The notes below the pieces were generated by a model, which saw only the letters and a program-made list of their open reading frames with translations, made no database searches and was not told where the DNA came from. Position numbers and translations under genes: made by a program. From assembly GCF_902459685.1 (NCBI RefSeq), contig NZ_CABPSF010000005.1, forward strand, positions 62,001 through 126,000: 64,000 nt of DNA. The letters are read 5' to 3'. Position 1 is the first letter of the stretch. Every line of letters starts with the position of its first letter. Shown piece by piece: positions 18,373-28,330 of the stretch. The stretch comes from Pandoraea iniqua. GTDB taxonomy: Bacteria; Pseudomonadota; Gammaproteobacteria; Burkholderiales; Burkholderiaceae.

Positions 18373-18401
18373 TGACGTGGGACATGCGCAAGTGGTAGAA
18401 T
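18373..18401 (+). promoter_or_regulatory. Candidate typA promoter
   Basis: TAGAAT (18396-18401) fits a -10 box, with a weak -35 (ATGACG/TGACGT, 18372-18378) 17-18 bp upstream. It is 38 bp ahead of the typA start. Confidence 0.45.
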
Positions 18402-18438
18402 CGCGGATTCTCCAAAGGCTTTTTTCGAGCACCTTTTC

Positions 18439-20259
18439 ATGACCCGCGCTCTCCGTAACATCGCTATCATCGCGCACGTCGACCACGGCAAAACCACGCT
18501 GGTTGACCAATTGCTGCGCCAGTCGGGCACCTTCCGCGAAAATCAGCACGTCGCTGAACGCGTGATGGACTCGAACGACATTGAAAAAGAGCGCGGCATC
18601 ACGATCCTCGCCAAAAACTGCGCCGTCGAATACGAAGGCACCCACATCAACATCGTTGACACCCCGGGTCACGCGGACTTCGGTGGTGAAGTCGAGCGCG
18701 TGCTCTCGATGGTCGACAGCGTGTTGTTGCTGGTCGATGCCGTCGAAGGTCCGATGCCGCAAACCCGCTTCGTGACCCGCAAGGCCCTCGGCCTCGGTCT
18801 GAAGCCGATCGTCGTGGTCAACAAGATCGACCGTCCGGGCGCACGTCCGGATTGGGTGATCAACCAGACGTTCGATCTGATGGACAAGCTCGGTGCCACC
18901 GACGAGCAACTGGACTTCCCGGTTGTCTACGCTTCGGCACTGAATGGTTTCGCGAGCCTCGACTCGGACGTGCGTGAAGGCGATATGCGCCCGCTGTTCG
19001 ATGCGATTCTCAAGAACGTGCCTGTGCGTGAAGCCGATGTCGACGCGCCGCTCCAGCTGCAAATCAGCTCGCTCGACTACTCGACGTTCGTCGGCCGTAT
19101 CGGTATCGGCCGTATCACGCGCGGCAGCATCAAGCCGGGCCAGCAAGTGGCCATGCGCTTCGGCCCGGAAGGCGAAGTGCTCAAGCGCAAGATCAATCAA
19201 GTGCTGACGTTCCAAGGTCTGGAGCGCGTGATGTCGGACGGCGCGCAAGCCGGCGACATCGTGCTGATCAACGGTATTGAAGACGTGGGTATCGGCGCGA
19301 CGCTGTGCGACATCGATACGCCGGAAGCGCTGCCGCTGCTGACGGTGGACGAGCCGACGCTGACCATGAACTTCTGCGTGAACACGTCGCCGCTGGCTGG
19401 CCGTGAAGGCAAGTTCGTGACGAGCCGCCAGATTCGTGACCGTCTGCACAAGGAACTGAACCACAACGTGGCGCTGCGCGTGAAAGACACGGCCGAAGAC
19501 TCGGTCTTCGAAGTGTCGGGCCGTGGCGAACTCCACCTGACGATTCTCATCGAGAACATGCGTCGCGAGGGCTATGAACTGGCCGTGTCGCGTCCGCGCG
19601 TGGTGCTCAAGGAAATCGACGGCGTGAAGCACGAGCCGTACGAAATGCTGACCATCGACCTGGAAGACGATCACCAGGGCGCGGTCATGGAAGAAATCGG
19701 CCGCCGCAAGGGCGAAATGCTGGACATGGTCTCGGACGGCCGTGGCCGTACGCGTCTGGAATACCGCATTCCGGCCCGTGGCCTGATCGGCTTCCAAGGC
19801 GACTTCCTGTCGATGACCCGTGGTACGGGCCTGATGAGCCACATCTTCGATGCTTACGCACCGCTCAAGGATGGCTCGCTGGGTGAACGTCGTAACGGCG
19901 TGCTGATCTCGCAAGACGACGGCGCTGCTGTGGCCTACGCACTGTGGAAGCTGCAAGATCGCGGCCGCATGTTCGTCTCGCCGGGCGATGCGCTGTACGA
20001 AGGCATGATCATCGGTATTCACAGCCGTGATAACGACCTCGTGGTCAACCCGATCAAGGGCAAGCAGCTCACGAACGTGCGTGCGTCGGGTACCGACGAA
20101 GCCGTGCGTCTGGTGCCGCCGATCGCGATGAACCTCGAATACGCCGTGGAATTCATCGACGACGACGAACTCGTTGAAGTCACGCCGAAGACGATTCGTC
20201 TGCGCAAGCGTTATCTCAAGGAACACGAGCGCAAGCGCGCGTCGCGCGACGCGTCGTAA
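18439..20259 (+). CDS. typA: Ribosome-associated GTPase TypA/BipA
   Basis: This 606-residue translational GTPase of the EF-G class carries G1 AHVDHGKT (about residue 13-20), G2 RGITI, G3 DTPGHADF and G4 NKID. It then has the EF-G-like domains II, III and V and the BipA-specific C-terminal domain with [20 protein letters not shown]. It binds 70S ribosomes and acts in ribosome assembly and stress adaptation, including cold. Length and motifs are canonical. It is monocistronic, with its own promoter and a strong terminator. Confidence 0.98.
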   Translation: MTRALRNIAIIAHVDHGKTTLVDQLLRQSGTFRENQHVAERVMDSNDIEKERGITILAKNCAVEYEGTHINIVDTPGHADFGGEVERVLSMVDSVLLLVDAVEGPMPQTRFVTRKALGLGLKPIVVVNKIDRPGARPDWVINQTFDLMDKLGATDEQLDFPVVYASALNGFASLDSDVREGDMRPLFDAILKNVPVREADVDAPLQLQISSLDYSTFVGRIGIGRITRGSIKPGQQVAMRFGPEGEVLKRKINQVLTFQGLERVMSDGAQAGDIVLINGIEDVGIGATLCDIDTPEALPLLTVDEPTLTMNFCVNTSPLAGREGKFVTSRQIRDRLHKELNHNVALRVKDTAEDSVFEVSGRGELHLTILIENMRREGYELAVSRPRVVLKEIDGVKHEPYEMLTIDLEDDHQGAVMEEIGRRKGEMLDMVSDGRGRTRLEYRIPARGLIGFQGDFLSMTRGTGLMSHIFDAYAPLKDGSLGERRNGVLISQDDGAAVAYALWKLQDRGRMFVSPGDALYEGMIIGIHSRDNDLVVNPIKGKQLTNVRASGTDEAVRLVPPIAMNLEYAVEFIDDDELVEVTPKTIRLRKRYLKEHERKRASRDAS

Positions 20260-20335
20260 GGTTGTTGCCGGCGATAGGGTCGGCAGCCAGCGGGAGTCTC
20301 CTGTCCGGTTGCCGATGCCAGTCTGTTGGAAAGAA

Positions 20336-20362
20336 AGCCGGTGCTCAGCGCCGGCTTTTTTT
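20336..20362 (+). terminator. Terminator of typA
   Basis: AGCCGGTGCT pairs with the complementary half ending at 20356, followed by a T7 run (20356-20362). It lies 77 bp past the typA stop. Confidence 0.9.
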
Positions 20363-20450
20363 ATTCGGCGCGCCCGTGCGTTTTCGACTCGGCCGGTTCG
20401 CCTGAGTACGTTCCCACTTCATATCACCCCCCTCGATCTAGCTATTCGAC

Positions 20451-21572
20451 ATGACTGAGTTTGTTCGCACTGAGATTCGTGGCCGTATCGGTTTCATCAC
20501 GCTCGCGCGCCCGAAGGCGCTCAACGCACTCTCGCACGACATGATTCGTGCGATCGCCAGCGCTTTGCATGTCTGGCGCGACGATCCGCAGGTGCTGGGC
20601 GTCGTGTTGCAAGGGGAAGGCGAGAAGGGTTTGTGTGCCGGCGGCGACATCCGCTATTTCCATGAAGTCGTCAGCCGCGGCGGCGAAGCGACGGCGGGCA
20701 TCATGGATTTCTTCACCGACGAATACACGCTGAACTACACCATCGCCACTTATCCTAAGCCGTACATCGCGTTGATGGATGGCGTGGTGATGGGCGGGGG
20801 TATGGGGATCTCGCAAGGTGCGGCGTTGCGCATCGTCACGGAAGCCACGCGCATGGCGATGCCGGAGACGGCCATCGGCCTGTTCCCCGACGTCGGCGGC
20901 GGGTTCTTCCTCGCGAATCTTGCGGGGCACCTTGGTGAGTATCTCGGCATGACGGGCACGGTGTTCGGTGCTGTCGACGCCTGCGAGATCGGTTTGGCCG
21001 ACGTGGTGATGCCGTGCGCGTCGCTGCCTGCGCTATGCGAGCAACTGGCAACGGGGGATTGGGAGGATAGCGACGCCGTGCTGAATGCGGCCCGCAATTT
21101 CGCGCGCGAAAGCTTGCCGCCGGCAGGGCTGGCTCAAGGCAAGTTGGCCGCGTTGCGCGATGTCATCGACGCGCACTTCGGGCATGCCGACGCCACGGCA
21201 ATTCTGCATTCGCTGGCGCGTGAGGCGCGTTGCGAATACGCCGGCTGGGCGCAAGAAACCGAGGACCTGCTGCGTAACAAGCGCTCGCCGCTGATGGTGT
21301 GCGTCACGCTGGAGCAAGTGCGGCGTGCGCGCAAATTGTCGCTGGCGGAAGACCTGCGGGAAGAATGGCTGATGATGCGCTGCGTGTTCAATCTGGACGG
21401 GCGCACGGGGGCCGAAGGCGTTGAGGGCATTCGCGCGCTCGTGGTCGATAAGGACCACGCACCGCGCTGGCAACACGCCCGCATCGAAGACGTCAAACCG
21501 TCAGACGTTGCCCGGTTCTTCGATGGCGAGCGTGGTGGTGCCGATCACCCGTTGGCAACGCTGGGCGAGTGA
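20451..21572 (+). CDS. Enoyl-CoA hydratase/isomerase family; likely 3-hydroxyisobutyryl-CoA hydrolase
   Basis: This 373-residue crotonase-fold protein has the oxyanion-hole motif KGLCAGGDIRYF (about residue 61-72) and the second motif MGGGMGISQGAALRIV. The segment PETAIGLFPDVGGGFFLANL is characteristic of 3-hydroxyisobutyryl-CoA hydrolases, as is the length of about 370 residues versus 260 for ordinary enoyl-CoA hydratases. Such enzymes release 3-hydroxyisobutyrate from its CoA ester in valine breakdown. No other valine-pathway gene is adjacent, so the exact substrate is inferred. No clear ribosome-binding site precedes the start. Confidence 0.85.
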   Translation: MTEFVRTEIRGRIGFITLARPKALNALSHDMIRAIASALHVWRDDPQVLGVVLQGEGEKGLCAGGDIRYFHEVVSRGGEATAGIMDFFTDEYTLNYTIATYPKPYIALMDGVVMGGGMGISQGAALRIVTEATRMAMPETAIGLFPDVGGGFFLANLAGHLGEYLGMTGTVFGAVDACEIGLADVVMPCASLPALCEQLATGDWEDSDAVLNAARNFARESLPPAGLAQGKLAALRDVIDAHFGHADATAILHSLAREARCEYAGWAQETEDLLRNKRSPLMVCVTLEQVRRARKLSLAEDLREEWLMMRCVFNLDGRTGAEGVEGIRALVVDKDHAPRWQHARIEDVKPSDVARFFDGERGGADHPLATLGE

Positions 21573-21574
21573 AA

Positions 21575-21610
21575 GACGCCACACCAGACGCCACACCAAA
21601 CGCCACTACA
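21575..21610. repeat. 12-bp tandem repeat, three copies
   Basis: GACGCCACACCA occurs twice exactly (21575-21586, 21587-21598), followed by a degenerate third copy AACGCCACTACA (21599-21610). It begins 2 bp after the hydrolase stop, in the gap between two convergent genes. Confidence 0.85.
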
Positions 21611-21621
21611 TCCGGCGCCGC

Positions 21622-22062
21622 TTACACCGCTGCCTGACAAAACTGTTCGCCGACGGCCTGATCGAGTTTGCGGCAGATGTCGGCGATGCTGCCGACCATC
21701 ACGATATGCGAGACGTCGCGATAGACACGCACATCGTCACGCCCATCAACGCGCCCATCGTCATGCGCGTCGCGCCGTGTCTGCAATTCACGCACATTGC
21801 GCGATGCCTTGACCGCTTGTGCGGCAGGGCAGGCGCGGCGCGCGGCCGAGCTGACCGCCGAGGCGATAACGCGGGGCAGGGCGGTGCTGCGAGCACGCGC
21901 CGGGACCGTGTAAGAGCGTGCGATGGCCGGTGCGGCCGCGAACGGCCCGGACAGGGCCGACAACCCATACACCGCAGAGAGACGGGCCTGTGCTGAGGCC
22001 GTAGCCGTACGAATGCGCGGTTGACCGAGGGACGTGGGCAGCAAACCAAAGAGTCGAGCCAT
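21622..22062 (-). CDS. Uncharacterised 146-residue protein downstream of lexA
   Basis: I do not recognise this protein. The start is supported by a GAAGGAAAC site at a suitable distance. The N-terminal 60 residues are Ala/Ser/Arg-rich and weakly hydrophobic, the middle is rich in Arg and Asp, and the C-terminus contains a more structured stretch (VSHIVMVGSIADICRKLDQA). No signal peptide or catalytic motif is clear. It lies 173 bp downstream of lexA on the same strand and could be co-transcribed with it. The composition of the first two thirds also fits a fortuitous frame, so existence is uncertain. Confidence 0.5.
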   Translation of the reverse strand: MARLFGLLPTSLGQPRIRTATASAQARLSAVYGLSALSGPFAAAPAIARSYTVPARARSTALPRVIASAVSSAARRACPAAQAVKASRNVRELQTRRDAHDDGRVDGRDDVRVYRDVSHIVMVGSIADICRKLDQAVGEQFCQAAV

Positions 22063-22235
22063 GATGCGTTTCCTTCTTCCAATAGCGGTTGGAGAGAGGT
22101 GTCCTGTCGCATCGCTTCACAAATCGCAGGCGCAGCAGGGCACGGGCGCCGGACCCAGCCCGGCGCAAATCAGCGTTACTTGATCGTCAGGGAGTGGCGC
22201 GCGACGTGAAGTCGTTGCGCGCCTTTGGCTTACGC

Positions 22236-22889
22236 CTAGAGATCGTTATTGCGAATCAGACCGACCGCGATCCCTTCCAGCGCAAAATCACCACTGCCTT
22301 CGTTGACGTTGATGTTTTCGAAGTCAGGGTTCTCGGCAATCAGCTCCACGCCGCCCTTCACGCGGTGGAAGCGCTTGACCGTCACGTCGTCGCCGATACG
22401 CGCCACGACAATTTGTCCTTCGCGCGCATCCGCAGCCTTCTGCACGGCCAGCAAATCGCCGTCGAGAATGCCGGCATCGCGCATCGACATCCCGCGCACT
22501 TTCAGCAGGTAATCGGGCTGACGCGCAAACATGTTCGGATCGCACTGGAAATTGCGTTCGATATGCTCCTGCGCCAGAATCGGGCTGCCTGCGGCCACGC
22601 GCCCGACGAGCGGCAGCGAGAGTTGCATCAGCCCCATATGCGGCAGCGTGAACTGGTGCACACCGCCCGCCTCATCGAGACGTTTGAGCCGGATGCCGCG
22701 CGATTGCCCGGCGGAAAGCTCGATCACACCCTTGCGCGCCAGCGCCCGCAGATGTTCCTCGGCCGCATTGGCCGAAGAGAAGCCCAGCTCGGCGGCAATC
22801 TCTGCGCGTGTCGGCGGAAAGCCGGTGCGCTCAATGGCCTGGCGAACCAGTTCGTAGACCTGCTGTTGACGTGCGGTAAGTTTGATCAT
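22236..22889 (-). CDS. lexA: SOS repressor LexA
   Basis: The 217-residue protein starts at [15 protein letters not shown]; a start 20 codons upstream was rejected because it would run through the operator. The N-terminal winged helix (about residues 1-70) includes [15 protein letters not shown]. The self-cleavage site is Ala100-Gly101 (GRVAAGSPI), with the catalytic dyad Ser135 (RGMSMRD) and Lys172 (DVTVKRF). Spacing matches E. coli LexA with a 16-residue insertion. It represses DNA-damage genes and is cleaved with RecA*. Two tandem SOS boxes overlap its promoter, so it is autoregulated. Confidence 0.97.
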   Translation of the reverse strand: MIKLTARQQQVYELVRQAIERTGFPPTRAEIAAELGFSSANAAEEHLRALARKGVIELSAGQSRGIRLKRLDEAGGVHQFTLPHMGLMQLSLPLVGRVAAGSPILAQEHIERNFQCDPNMFARQPDYLLKVRGMSMRDAGILDGDLLAVQKAADAREGQIVVARIGDDVTVKRFHRVKGGVELIAENPDFENINVNEGSGDFALEGIAVGLIRNNDL

Positions 22890-22896
22890 GGCATCA

Positions 22897-22912
22897 CTGT
22901 ATGGAAGCACAG
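22897..22912 (-). promoter_or_regulatory. LexA (SOS) box 1
   Basis: CTGT-ATGGAAGC-ACAG matches the CTGT-N8-ACAG consensus exactly. It lies 7 bp upstream of the lexA start codon. Confidence 0.9.
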
Positions 22913-22916
22913 GTGG

Positions 22917-22932
22917 CTGTATTTTTATACAG
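22917..22932 (-). promoter_or_regulatory. LexA (SOS) box 2
   Basis: CTGT-ATTTTTAT-ACAG matches the consensus with an A/T-rich core. It is centred 20 bp from box 1, the tandem arrangement known for autoregulated lexA promoters. Confidence 0.93.
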
Positions 22933-23042
22933 TGTTTCCAAAAGCGCAAGCGAAAACTTCAAGTACTTCATGAGCTTCGCCGTCATTTGCCCCGATTTCT
23001 GCCGCAAACCGGTGCCCCTCATCCCTCAGCACAAAATCTCTA

Positions 23043-23101
23043 ATCCTTATTCCGGTATAAACAAAAGCCAAAATATTATTTTTAATTATTTAGCCGCCCC
23101 C
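23043..23101 (+). promoter_or_regulatory. A/T-rich sbp control region with candidate CysB site
   Basis: This stretch is much richer in A/T than its surroundings. It contains the inverted repeat TTAT-TCCGGT-ATAA (23047-23060), a LysR-type half-site arrangement, followed by a long A/T run at 23072-23094. Its place upstream of a CysB-type-regulated sulfate operon suggests CysB binding. No -35/-10 pair is convincing. Confidence 0.4.
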
Positions 23102-23147
23102 CTAGACTGGCCTCCTACCACACGAAAGCAAAAAAGGAGCGAAAGTC

Positions 23148-24179
23148 ATGAGCATTGCAGCACGGGGTTCGAAAGCTAAGAAACTGGCGACCGCACTGGG
23201 CGCTATCGCACTGTCCGTCGGCATGACGGTACAGGCACAAGCGGCAAGCTTTTCGCTGCTCAACGTGTCGTACGACCCGACGCGTGAGCTTTATGCCGAT
23301 TACAACAAGGCTTTCGAAGCCCATTACAAACAGACCACGGGTGACACGGTCACGCTGAAGGCCTCGCACGGCGGTTCGGGCAAGCAAGCCCGTACGGTGC
23401 TCGATGGCGCACCGGCCGACGTGGTCACGCTCGGTATCTCTGCCGACATCGACGAACTCGCACAAGCCGGTCTGGTGAACAAAGACTGGCAGAAACGCCT
23501 GCCGGACAACGCCACGCCGTACACGTCGACCATCGTGCTGCTCGTGCGCAAGGGCAACCCCAAGAACATCAAGGACTGGGACGATCTGGCCAAGCCGGGC
23601 ATCAGCGTCGTGACGCCGAACCCGAAGACCTCGGCCGGCGCCCGCTGGAACTACCTCGCCGCATGGCTGTTCGCGCTCAAGGCACCGGGCGGTAACGAAC
23701 AGAAGGCGCAGGACTTCGTCAAGGCGATCTACAAGAACGTGGGCGTGCTCGACTCGGGCGCACGCGGCGCGACGACGACCTTCGTCGAGCGCGGCATCGG
23801 CGACGTGCTGATCGCGTGGGAAAACGAAGCGCTGCTGTCGGTGAAGGACCTCGGTCCGGACAAGTTCGACATCGTGGTGCCGTCCTCGTCGATTCTGACC
23901 GAGCCGCCGGTGGCCGTGGTCGACAAGAACGTCGACAAGCATGGCACGCGCAAGGTGGCCGAAGCCTATCTGCAATGGCTGTACTCGCCGCAAGGGCAGG
24001 AGATCGCCGCGAAGCACTTCTATCGTCCGCGTTCGCCGGAAATCGCCAAGAAGTACGCGTCGCAGTATCCGAAGCTCAAGCTGTACACGGTGGACGCCGA
24101 TCTCGGCGGCTGGACCAAGACGCAGGCCAAGCACTTCGCTGACGGCGGCATCTTCGATCAGATCTACACCAAGAAGTAA
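23148..24179 (+). CDS. sbp: Periplasmic sulfate-binding protein
   Basis: This 343-residue protein starts after an AGGAG site and has a Sec signal peptide cleaved near AQA-ASF (about residue 34). The mature protein carries the Sbp family features [40 protein letters not shown] and [16 protein letters not shown]. It binds sulfate (or thiosulfate) in the periplasm and delivers it to CysTW. It is the first gene of the sbp-cysT-cysW-cysA operon, 32 bp before cysT. Confidence 0.96.
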   Translation: MSIAARGSKAKKLATALGAIALSVGMTVQAQAASFSLLNVSYDPTRELYADYNKAFEAHYKQTTGDTVTLKASHGGSGKQARTVLDGAPADVVTLGISADIDELAQAGLVNKDWQKRLPDNATPYTSTIVLLVRKGNPKNIKDWDDLAKPGISVVTPNPKTSAGARWNYLAAWLFALKAPGGNEQKAQDFVKAIYKNVGVLDSGARGATTTFVERGIGDVLIAWENEALLSVKDLGPDKFDIVVPSSSILTEPPVAVVDKNVDKHGTRKVAEAYLQWLYSPQGQEIAAKHFYRPRSPEIAKKYASQYPKLKLYTVDADLGGWTKTQAKHFADGGIFDQIYTKK

Positions 24180-24211
24180 TTCAGAAAAAAAGGAACGAAG
24201 GGGACCATCGC

Positions 24212-25075
24212 ATGAGTACCGCACTGTTTCCAATCTGGCGTAAGCCGAGTGCATTGCCGGGCTTCGGCCTGACGATGGGCTACACCGTGGCGTACCTGAG
24301 TCTGGTCGTGCTGGTGCCGTTGCTGATGGTCTTCATCAAGGCAAGCTCGCTCGATTGGGCGAGTTTTGTCACCGCCGTGAGTTCGCCGCGCGTGCTGGCG
24401 TCGTATCGCCTCACGTTCGGCATCTCGCTCGCAGCGGCGCTCCTGAACGCTGTGTTCGGTTTCATTCTGGCGTGGGTGCTGGTGCGCTACACGTTCCCCG
24501 GCAAGCGCATCGTCGATGCGCTGGTCGATCTGCCGTTCGCGTTGCCGACGTCGGTGGCGGGCATCGTGCTTGCCGCCATCTATGCGCCGAATGGCTGGAT
24601 CGGCCGTTGGTTCGAGCCGCTGGGCATCAAGATCGCCTTCACGCCGCTGGGTATTTTCGTTGCGCTCACGTTCATCGGCTTGCCGTTCGTCGTGCGCACG
24701 CTGCAACCGGTGCTCGAAGAGTTCGAGCGCGAGCAGGAAGAAGCGGCGGCCTGTCTGGGCGCCTCGCGCTGGCAGACCGTGCGTCACGTGATTCTGCCGG
24801 CCGTGTTGCCGGCGCTGCTGACCGGCTTCGCACTGGCGTTTGCCCGCGCGGTCGGTGAGTACGGTTCGGTCATCTTTATCGCGGGCAACATTCCGATGGT
24901 CTCGGAAATCACCTCGCTGCTGATCGTCACCAAGCTCGAACAGTTCGACTATGCAGGCGCCGCGGCACTGGCCGTCGTCATGCTCGTGATCTCGTTCGTG
25001 CTGCTGCTCCTCATCAATACCCTGCAATGGTGGCTGCAACGCCGTCATTCGGGCCGGCGCGCCAGCGGCGCGTGA
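24212..25075 (+). CDS. cysT: Sulfate ABC transporter permease CysT
   Basis: This 287-residue inner-membrane permease has about six transmembrane segments. The cytoplasmic EAA loop is [20 protein letters not shown], which contacts the ATPase CysA. The segment [20 protein letters not shown] is typical of CysT (also called CysU). It forms a heterodimer with CysW to import sulfate or thiosulfate. An A/G-rich Shine-Dalgarno region precedes the start, and cysW follows 20 bp later. Confidence 0.96.
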   Translation: MSTALFPIWRKPSALPGFGLTMGYTVAYLSLVVLVPLLMVFIKASSLDWASFVTAVSSPRVLASYRLTFGISLAAALLNAVFGFILAWVLVRYTFPGKRIVDALVDLPFALPTSVAGIVLAAIYAPNGWIGRWFEPLGIKIAFTPLGIFVALTFIGLPFVVRTLQPVLEEFEREQEEAAACLGASRWQTVRHVILPAVLPALLTGFALAFARAVGEYGSVIFIAGNIPMVSEITSLLIVTKLEQFDYAGAAALAVVMLVISFVLLLLINTLQWWLQRRHSGRRASGA

Positions 25076-25095
25076 TTCCAGAGAAAGATTCGATC

Positions 25096-26001
25096 ATGTC
25101 CGATTCGCTAACTCTCCCGGCCGCCGCTGCGCATGTGCCGAAAGTGCGCAGCACCGATCCGACCGACGAGCCCAAGCTCGTCAAGGTCGTGTTGATCGGT
25201 CTGGCGCTGCTGTTTTTCGCCTTGTTTCTGGTATTGCCGCTCGCGTCGGTGTTCGTCACCGCGTTGGGCAAAGGCATTGGTGCCTATTGGGACGGCATGA
25301 CCAACGACGATGCGCTCTCGGCCATCCGTCTCACGTTGTTGATTGCCGTGATTGCCGTGCCCGTGAATCTGGTGTTCGGTGTGGCGGCGTCGTGGGCGAT
25401 CGCCCGCTTTGAATTCAAAGGCAAGAGCGTGCTGACCACGCTCATCGACCTGCCGTTCTCGGTCTCGCCGGTGATCGCGGGGATGACGTTCCTGCTGATC
25501 TTCGGCCGTCAGGGCCCGCTGTGGGACTGGCTCGACGCCAACAACCTGCGCATCGTATTCGCGCTGCCGGGGCTGGTGCTGGCCACGGTATTCGTGACGT
25601 TCCCGTTTGTGGCCCGCGAGCTGATTCCGCTGATGCAGGCGCAGGGCAGCGAAGAAGAAGAGGCGGCGCGCGTGTTGGGCGCCAGCGGCTGGCAGGTGTT
25701 CACGCGGGTGACGCTGCCGAAGATCAAATGGGGCCTGTTGTACGGCGTGATTCTGTGTAATGCGCGGGCGATGGGCGAGTTTGGCGCGGTGTCGGTGGTG
25801 TCCGGCCACATTCGCGGCGAAACGAACACGCTGCCGCTGCATGTGGAGATCGAATACAACGATTACCACACGGTAGGCGCGTTCGCGGCGGCATCGATTC
25901 TCGCGCTGCTGGCGTTGGCCACGCTGGGCCTGAAGCTGTGGGCCGAACGCAAGCTGGCACAGGACAAAGCCGCGCGCCGCATCGACGCGACCGCCGCCTG
26001 A
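25096..26001 (+). CDS. cysW: Sulfate ABC transporter permease CysW
   Basis: The start at 25096 follows an AGAAAGA site and gives 301 residues; an upstream in-frame start would overlap cysT. About six transmembrane segments surround the EAA loop [19 protein letters not shown]. CysW-type stretches include [20 protein letters not shown] and [20 protein letters not shown]. It is the second permease of the sulfate importer. A 92-bp gap separates it from cysA. Confidence 0.96.
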   Translation: MSDSLTLPAAAAHVPKVRSTDPTDEPKLVKVVLIGLALLFFALFLVLPLASVFVTALGKGIGAYWDGMTNDDALSAIRLTLLIAVIAVPVNLVFGVAASWAIARFEFKGKSVLTTLIDLPFSVSPVIAGMTFLLIFGRQGPLWDWLDANNLRIVFALPGLVLATVFVTFPFVARELIPLMQAQGSEEEEAARVLGASGWQVFTRVTLPKIKWGLLYGVILCNARAMGEFGAVSVVSGHIRGETNTLPLHVEIEYNDYHTVGAFAAASILALLALATLGLKLWAERKLAQDKAARRIDATAA

Positions 26002-26093
26002 ATCCACCAATAAGCGATACGCAAGAACACCCACGAACACGAAGGCAGACGCGAACGCCGCCAACGCGGCCATCGCATCGAGGAGCAAGGCAA

Positions 26094-27170
26094 ATGAGCA
26101 TTCAAGTACAACAGGTTTCGAAGCGGTTCGGCGATTTCGCGGCGCTCGACGACGTGAGTCTCGAATTTCCCACGGGCGAGCTGGTGGCGTTGCTCGGGCC
26201 GTCCGGTTGCGGCAAGACCACGCTGCTGCGCATCGTGGCCGGCCTCGAGTTTGCCGATGCCGGGCGCGTCGTGCTCAACGGCGAAGACGTGGCGAGCGTG
26301 GGCACCCGCGAGCGTCAGGTCGGTTTCGTGTTCCAGCATTACGCGCTGTTCCGTCATATGACGGTGTTCGAGAATGTGGCGTTCGGCCTGCGCGTGAAGT
26401 CGCGCCGCGACCGTCCCTCGGACGCGCAGATTCGTACCAAAGTGCATGAGCTGCTCGGCCTCGTGCAACTCGACTGGCTGGCCGATCACTACCCGGCAGA
26501 ACTCTCCGGCGGGCAGCGCCAGCGTATCGCGCTGGCCCGTGCGCTGGCGGTCGAACCGAAGGTGCTGCTGCTCGACGAGCCGTTCGGCGCGCTCGACGCC
26601 AAGGTGCGCAAGGAACTGCGCAGCTGGTTGCGCCGCCTGCACGACGAGCTGCACATCACGACGATTTTCGTGACGCACGATCAGGAAGAAGCACTGGAAG
26701 TGGCCGACCGCATCGTGTTGATGAACCGCGGCAAGGTCGAGCAGATCGGCGCGCCGCAAGACGTGTACGACACGCCCGAAAGTGCCTTCGTCTACGAATT
26801 CCTCGGTGCAGCAAACCGCCTGTCGGGGCAGTTGCAGACGCATGACTTCATTGCGGATGCCGGCGCGTATCGCGTGACGGTAGCCAAGGACGATCTGCCG
26901 GCACTGCCGCAGGACGGCCGTGCGATTGCCTACGTGCGTCCGCACGAACTCGCATTGCTGCCGGCGCACGATGGCGGGCCGGGCATCGACGTGTCGGTGC
27001 GCCGCGCGATTCCGCTGGGCGGCACCGTGCGTGTGGAGCTGGCAGCCCCGGGCGATGCGGTCTGGGAAGCGGAACTCACGCGCTCGGGCTGGCAGGCGTT
27101 GGGGGCAACGGCGGGCGAACCGCTGCGCGCCGTGCCGCGTCAGTTGCGCGTGTTCTCTGCGCAGGCATGA
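26094..27170 (+). CDS. cysA: Sulfate ABC transporter ATPase CysA
   Basis: The start at 26094 has an AGGAG site and gives 358 residues; an open frame extending 52 codons upstream overlaps cysW and was rejected. The ABC domain shows Walker [10 protein letters not shown] (about residue 34-42), Q-loop FQHYALF, signature [15 protein letters not shown] and Walker [13 protein letters not shown] with the switch His in [10 protein letters not shown]-terminal TOBE-like regulatory domain (about 240-358) follows. It powers sulfate or thiosulfate import through CysTW. Confidence 0.96.
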   Translation: MSIQVQQVSKRFGDFAALDDVSLEFPTGELVALLGPSGCGKTTLLRIVAGLEFADAGRVVLNGEDVASVGTRERQVGFVFQHYALFRHMTVFENVAFGLRVKSRRDRPSDAQIRTKVHELLGLVQLDWLADHYPAELSGGQRQRIALARALAVEPKVLLLDEPFGALDAKVRKELRSWLRRLHDELHITTIFVTHDQEEALEVADRIVLMNRGKVEQIGAPQDVYDTPESAFVYEFLGAANRLSGQLQTHDFIADAGAYRVTVAKDDLPALPQDGRAIAYVRPHELALLPAHDGGPGIDVSVRRAIPLGGTVRVELAAPGDAVWEAELTRSGWQALGATAGEPLRAVPRQLRVFSAQA

Positions 27171-27289
27171 ACGTACCCGGCAACGGGACGCCGGCAGCAC
27201 TTGGGACAGCGCACAGAAAATCGATAAGCCGTTAAAGACAAGACGTACTAGGTAGATGTAACAGACAAGCGATAGGGCGGAGTGACACC

Positions 27290-28228
27290 ATGAATTTCCA
27301 GCAATTGCGCTACGTGCGCGAAGCCGTACGGCAAAACCTGAACCTGACCGAAGCCGCGAGTGCGCTTTACACCTCGCAGTCGGGCGTGAGCAAGCAGATC
27401 AAGGACCTTGAAGATGAACTCGGCGTCGACGTGTTCGTTCGTCGCGGCAAGCGTCTCACGGGCCTTACCGAACCGGGCAAGGCCGTGCTGCAACTGATCG
27501 AGCGCATGCTGCTCGACGCAGAGAACCTGCGCCGCGTGGCGCGTCAGTTCGCCGATCAGGACAGTGGGCATCTGGTGGTGGCCACCACCCACACGCAGGC
27601 ACGCTATGCGCTGCCGCAGGTCATCAAGCAATTCACCAGCGTGTATCCGAAGGTGCATCTGGCCCTGCGTCAGGGCAGCCCGCGCCAGATCGCGCAAATG
27701 GTCATCGACGGTGAAGCCGATATCGGCATCACCACCGAAGCGCTCGATCGCTTCCCCGATATCGTGACGTTCCCGTGCTACTCGTGGCATCACGTGGCCG
27801 TGGTGCCGAAGGACCACCCGCTGGTGGGCCGTGAGAGCGTGACGCTGGCTGACATTGCCGAATATCCGATCATCACGTACGACGGCGATTTCACCGGCCG
27901 CTCGCACGTGGACAAGGCGTTTGCCGACCAAGGTCTGGTGCCGGACATCGTGCTCACCGCACTGGATACGGACGTCATCAAGACGTACGTCGAGATCGGG
28001 CTGGGCATTGGCATCGTCGCGGCGATGGCGGTCGATCCGCGCAAGGATCAGGATCTGGCCGTGCTCGAACTCGACAACGCGTTCGAGCCGAGCACCACGC
28101 GTATCGGCCTGCGTCGCGGCGCGTTCCTGCGCTCGTATGCGTACCGCTTCATCGAGATGCTGGCACCCGCACTTAAAGAGCAGGAAATCTCGACGCAACT
28201 GCGCGAAGCGCTGGAGTTTGCGGCCTGA
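27290..28228 (+). CDS. cysB: CysB-type LysR transcriptional regulator
   Basis: This 312-residue LysR-type protein has an N-terminal HTH (NLTEAASALYTSQSGVSKQI, about residues 17-36). Its effector domain carries the CysB/Cbl marker ATTHTQARYALP near residue 100. Such proteins respond to N-acetylserine, sulfate or APS and activate sulfur-assimilation genes. It lies 119 bp after cysA on the same strand and could be read with it or from its own promoter. CysB and Cbl are hard to separate by eye; the operon context fits either. Confidence 0.9.
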   Translation: MNFQQLRYVREAVRQNLNLTEAASALYTSQSGVSKQIKDLEDELGVDVFVRRGKRLTGLTEPGKAVLQLIERMLLDAENLRRVARQFADQDSGHLVVATTHTQARYALPQVIKQFTSVYPKVHLALRQGSPRQIAQMVIDGEADIGITTEALDRFPDIVTFPCYSWHHVAVVPKDHPLVGRESVTLADIAEYPIITYDGDFTGRSHVDKAFADQGLVPDIVLTALDTDVIKTYVEIGLGIGIVAAMAVDPRKDQDLAVLELDNAFEPSTTRIGLRRGAFLRSYAYRFIEMLAPALKEQEISTQLREALEFAA

Positions 28229-28249
28229 GATCAAAATTCCCCCGGCGCG

Positions 28250-28272
28250 CGTGCCCCGTGTGCCGGGGCACG
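28250..28272 (+). terminator. Possible terminator after cysB
   Basis: CGTGCCCC (28250-28257) pairs perfectly with 28265-28272 around a 7-nt loop. The only T-run (TTTT at 28284-28287) is 12 bp further on, so it would be a weak intrinsic terminator. Confidence 0.5.
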
Positions 28273-28294
28273 CCGCCCGATGGGTTTTCCGCGA

Positions 28295-28323
28295 TTGGGA
28301 ACCTGAGCAGGATTCGATACAAT
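28295..28323 (+). promoter_or_regulatory. Promoter of the asparaginase gene
   Basis: TTGGGA (28295-28300), a 17-bp spacer and TACAAT (28318-28323) form a good sigma-70 promoter. The -10 box ends 7 bp before the ATG at 28331, so the transcript would begin at or next to the start codon. Confidence 0.65.
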
Positions 28324-28330
28324 CGCTGGC

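Noticed and set aside
18265-20226. A 653-codon open frame antisense to typA
   Set aside because: Shadow of typA; the composition is dominated by His, Arg and Val with no domain pattern.
21575-21610. Possible CRISPR-like repeat
   Set aside because: Units are only 12 bp and directly adjacent with no spacers; no cas gene is present.
22890-22949. 20-codon N-terminal extension of lexA
   Set aside because: It would be encoded by the SOS boxes; the family start MIKLT matches 22889 and cleavage-site spacing agrees with it.
25938-26093. 52-codon N-terminal extension of cysA
   Set aside because: It overlaps cysW, has no homology-like content, and a strong AGGAG site precedes 26094.
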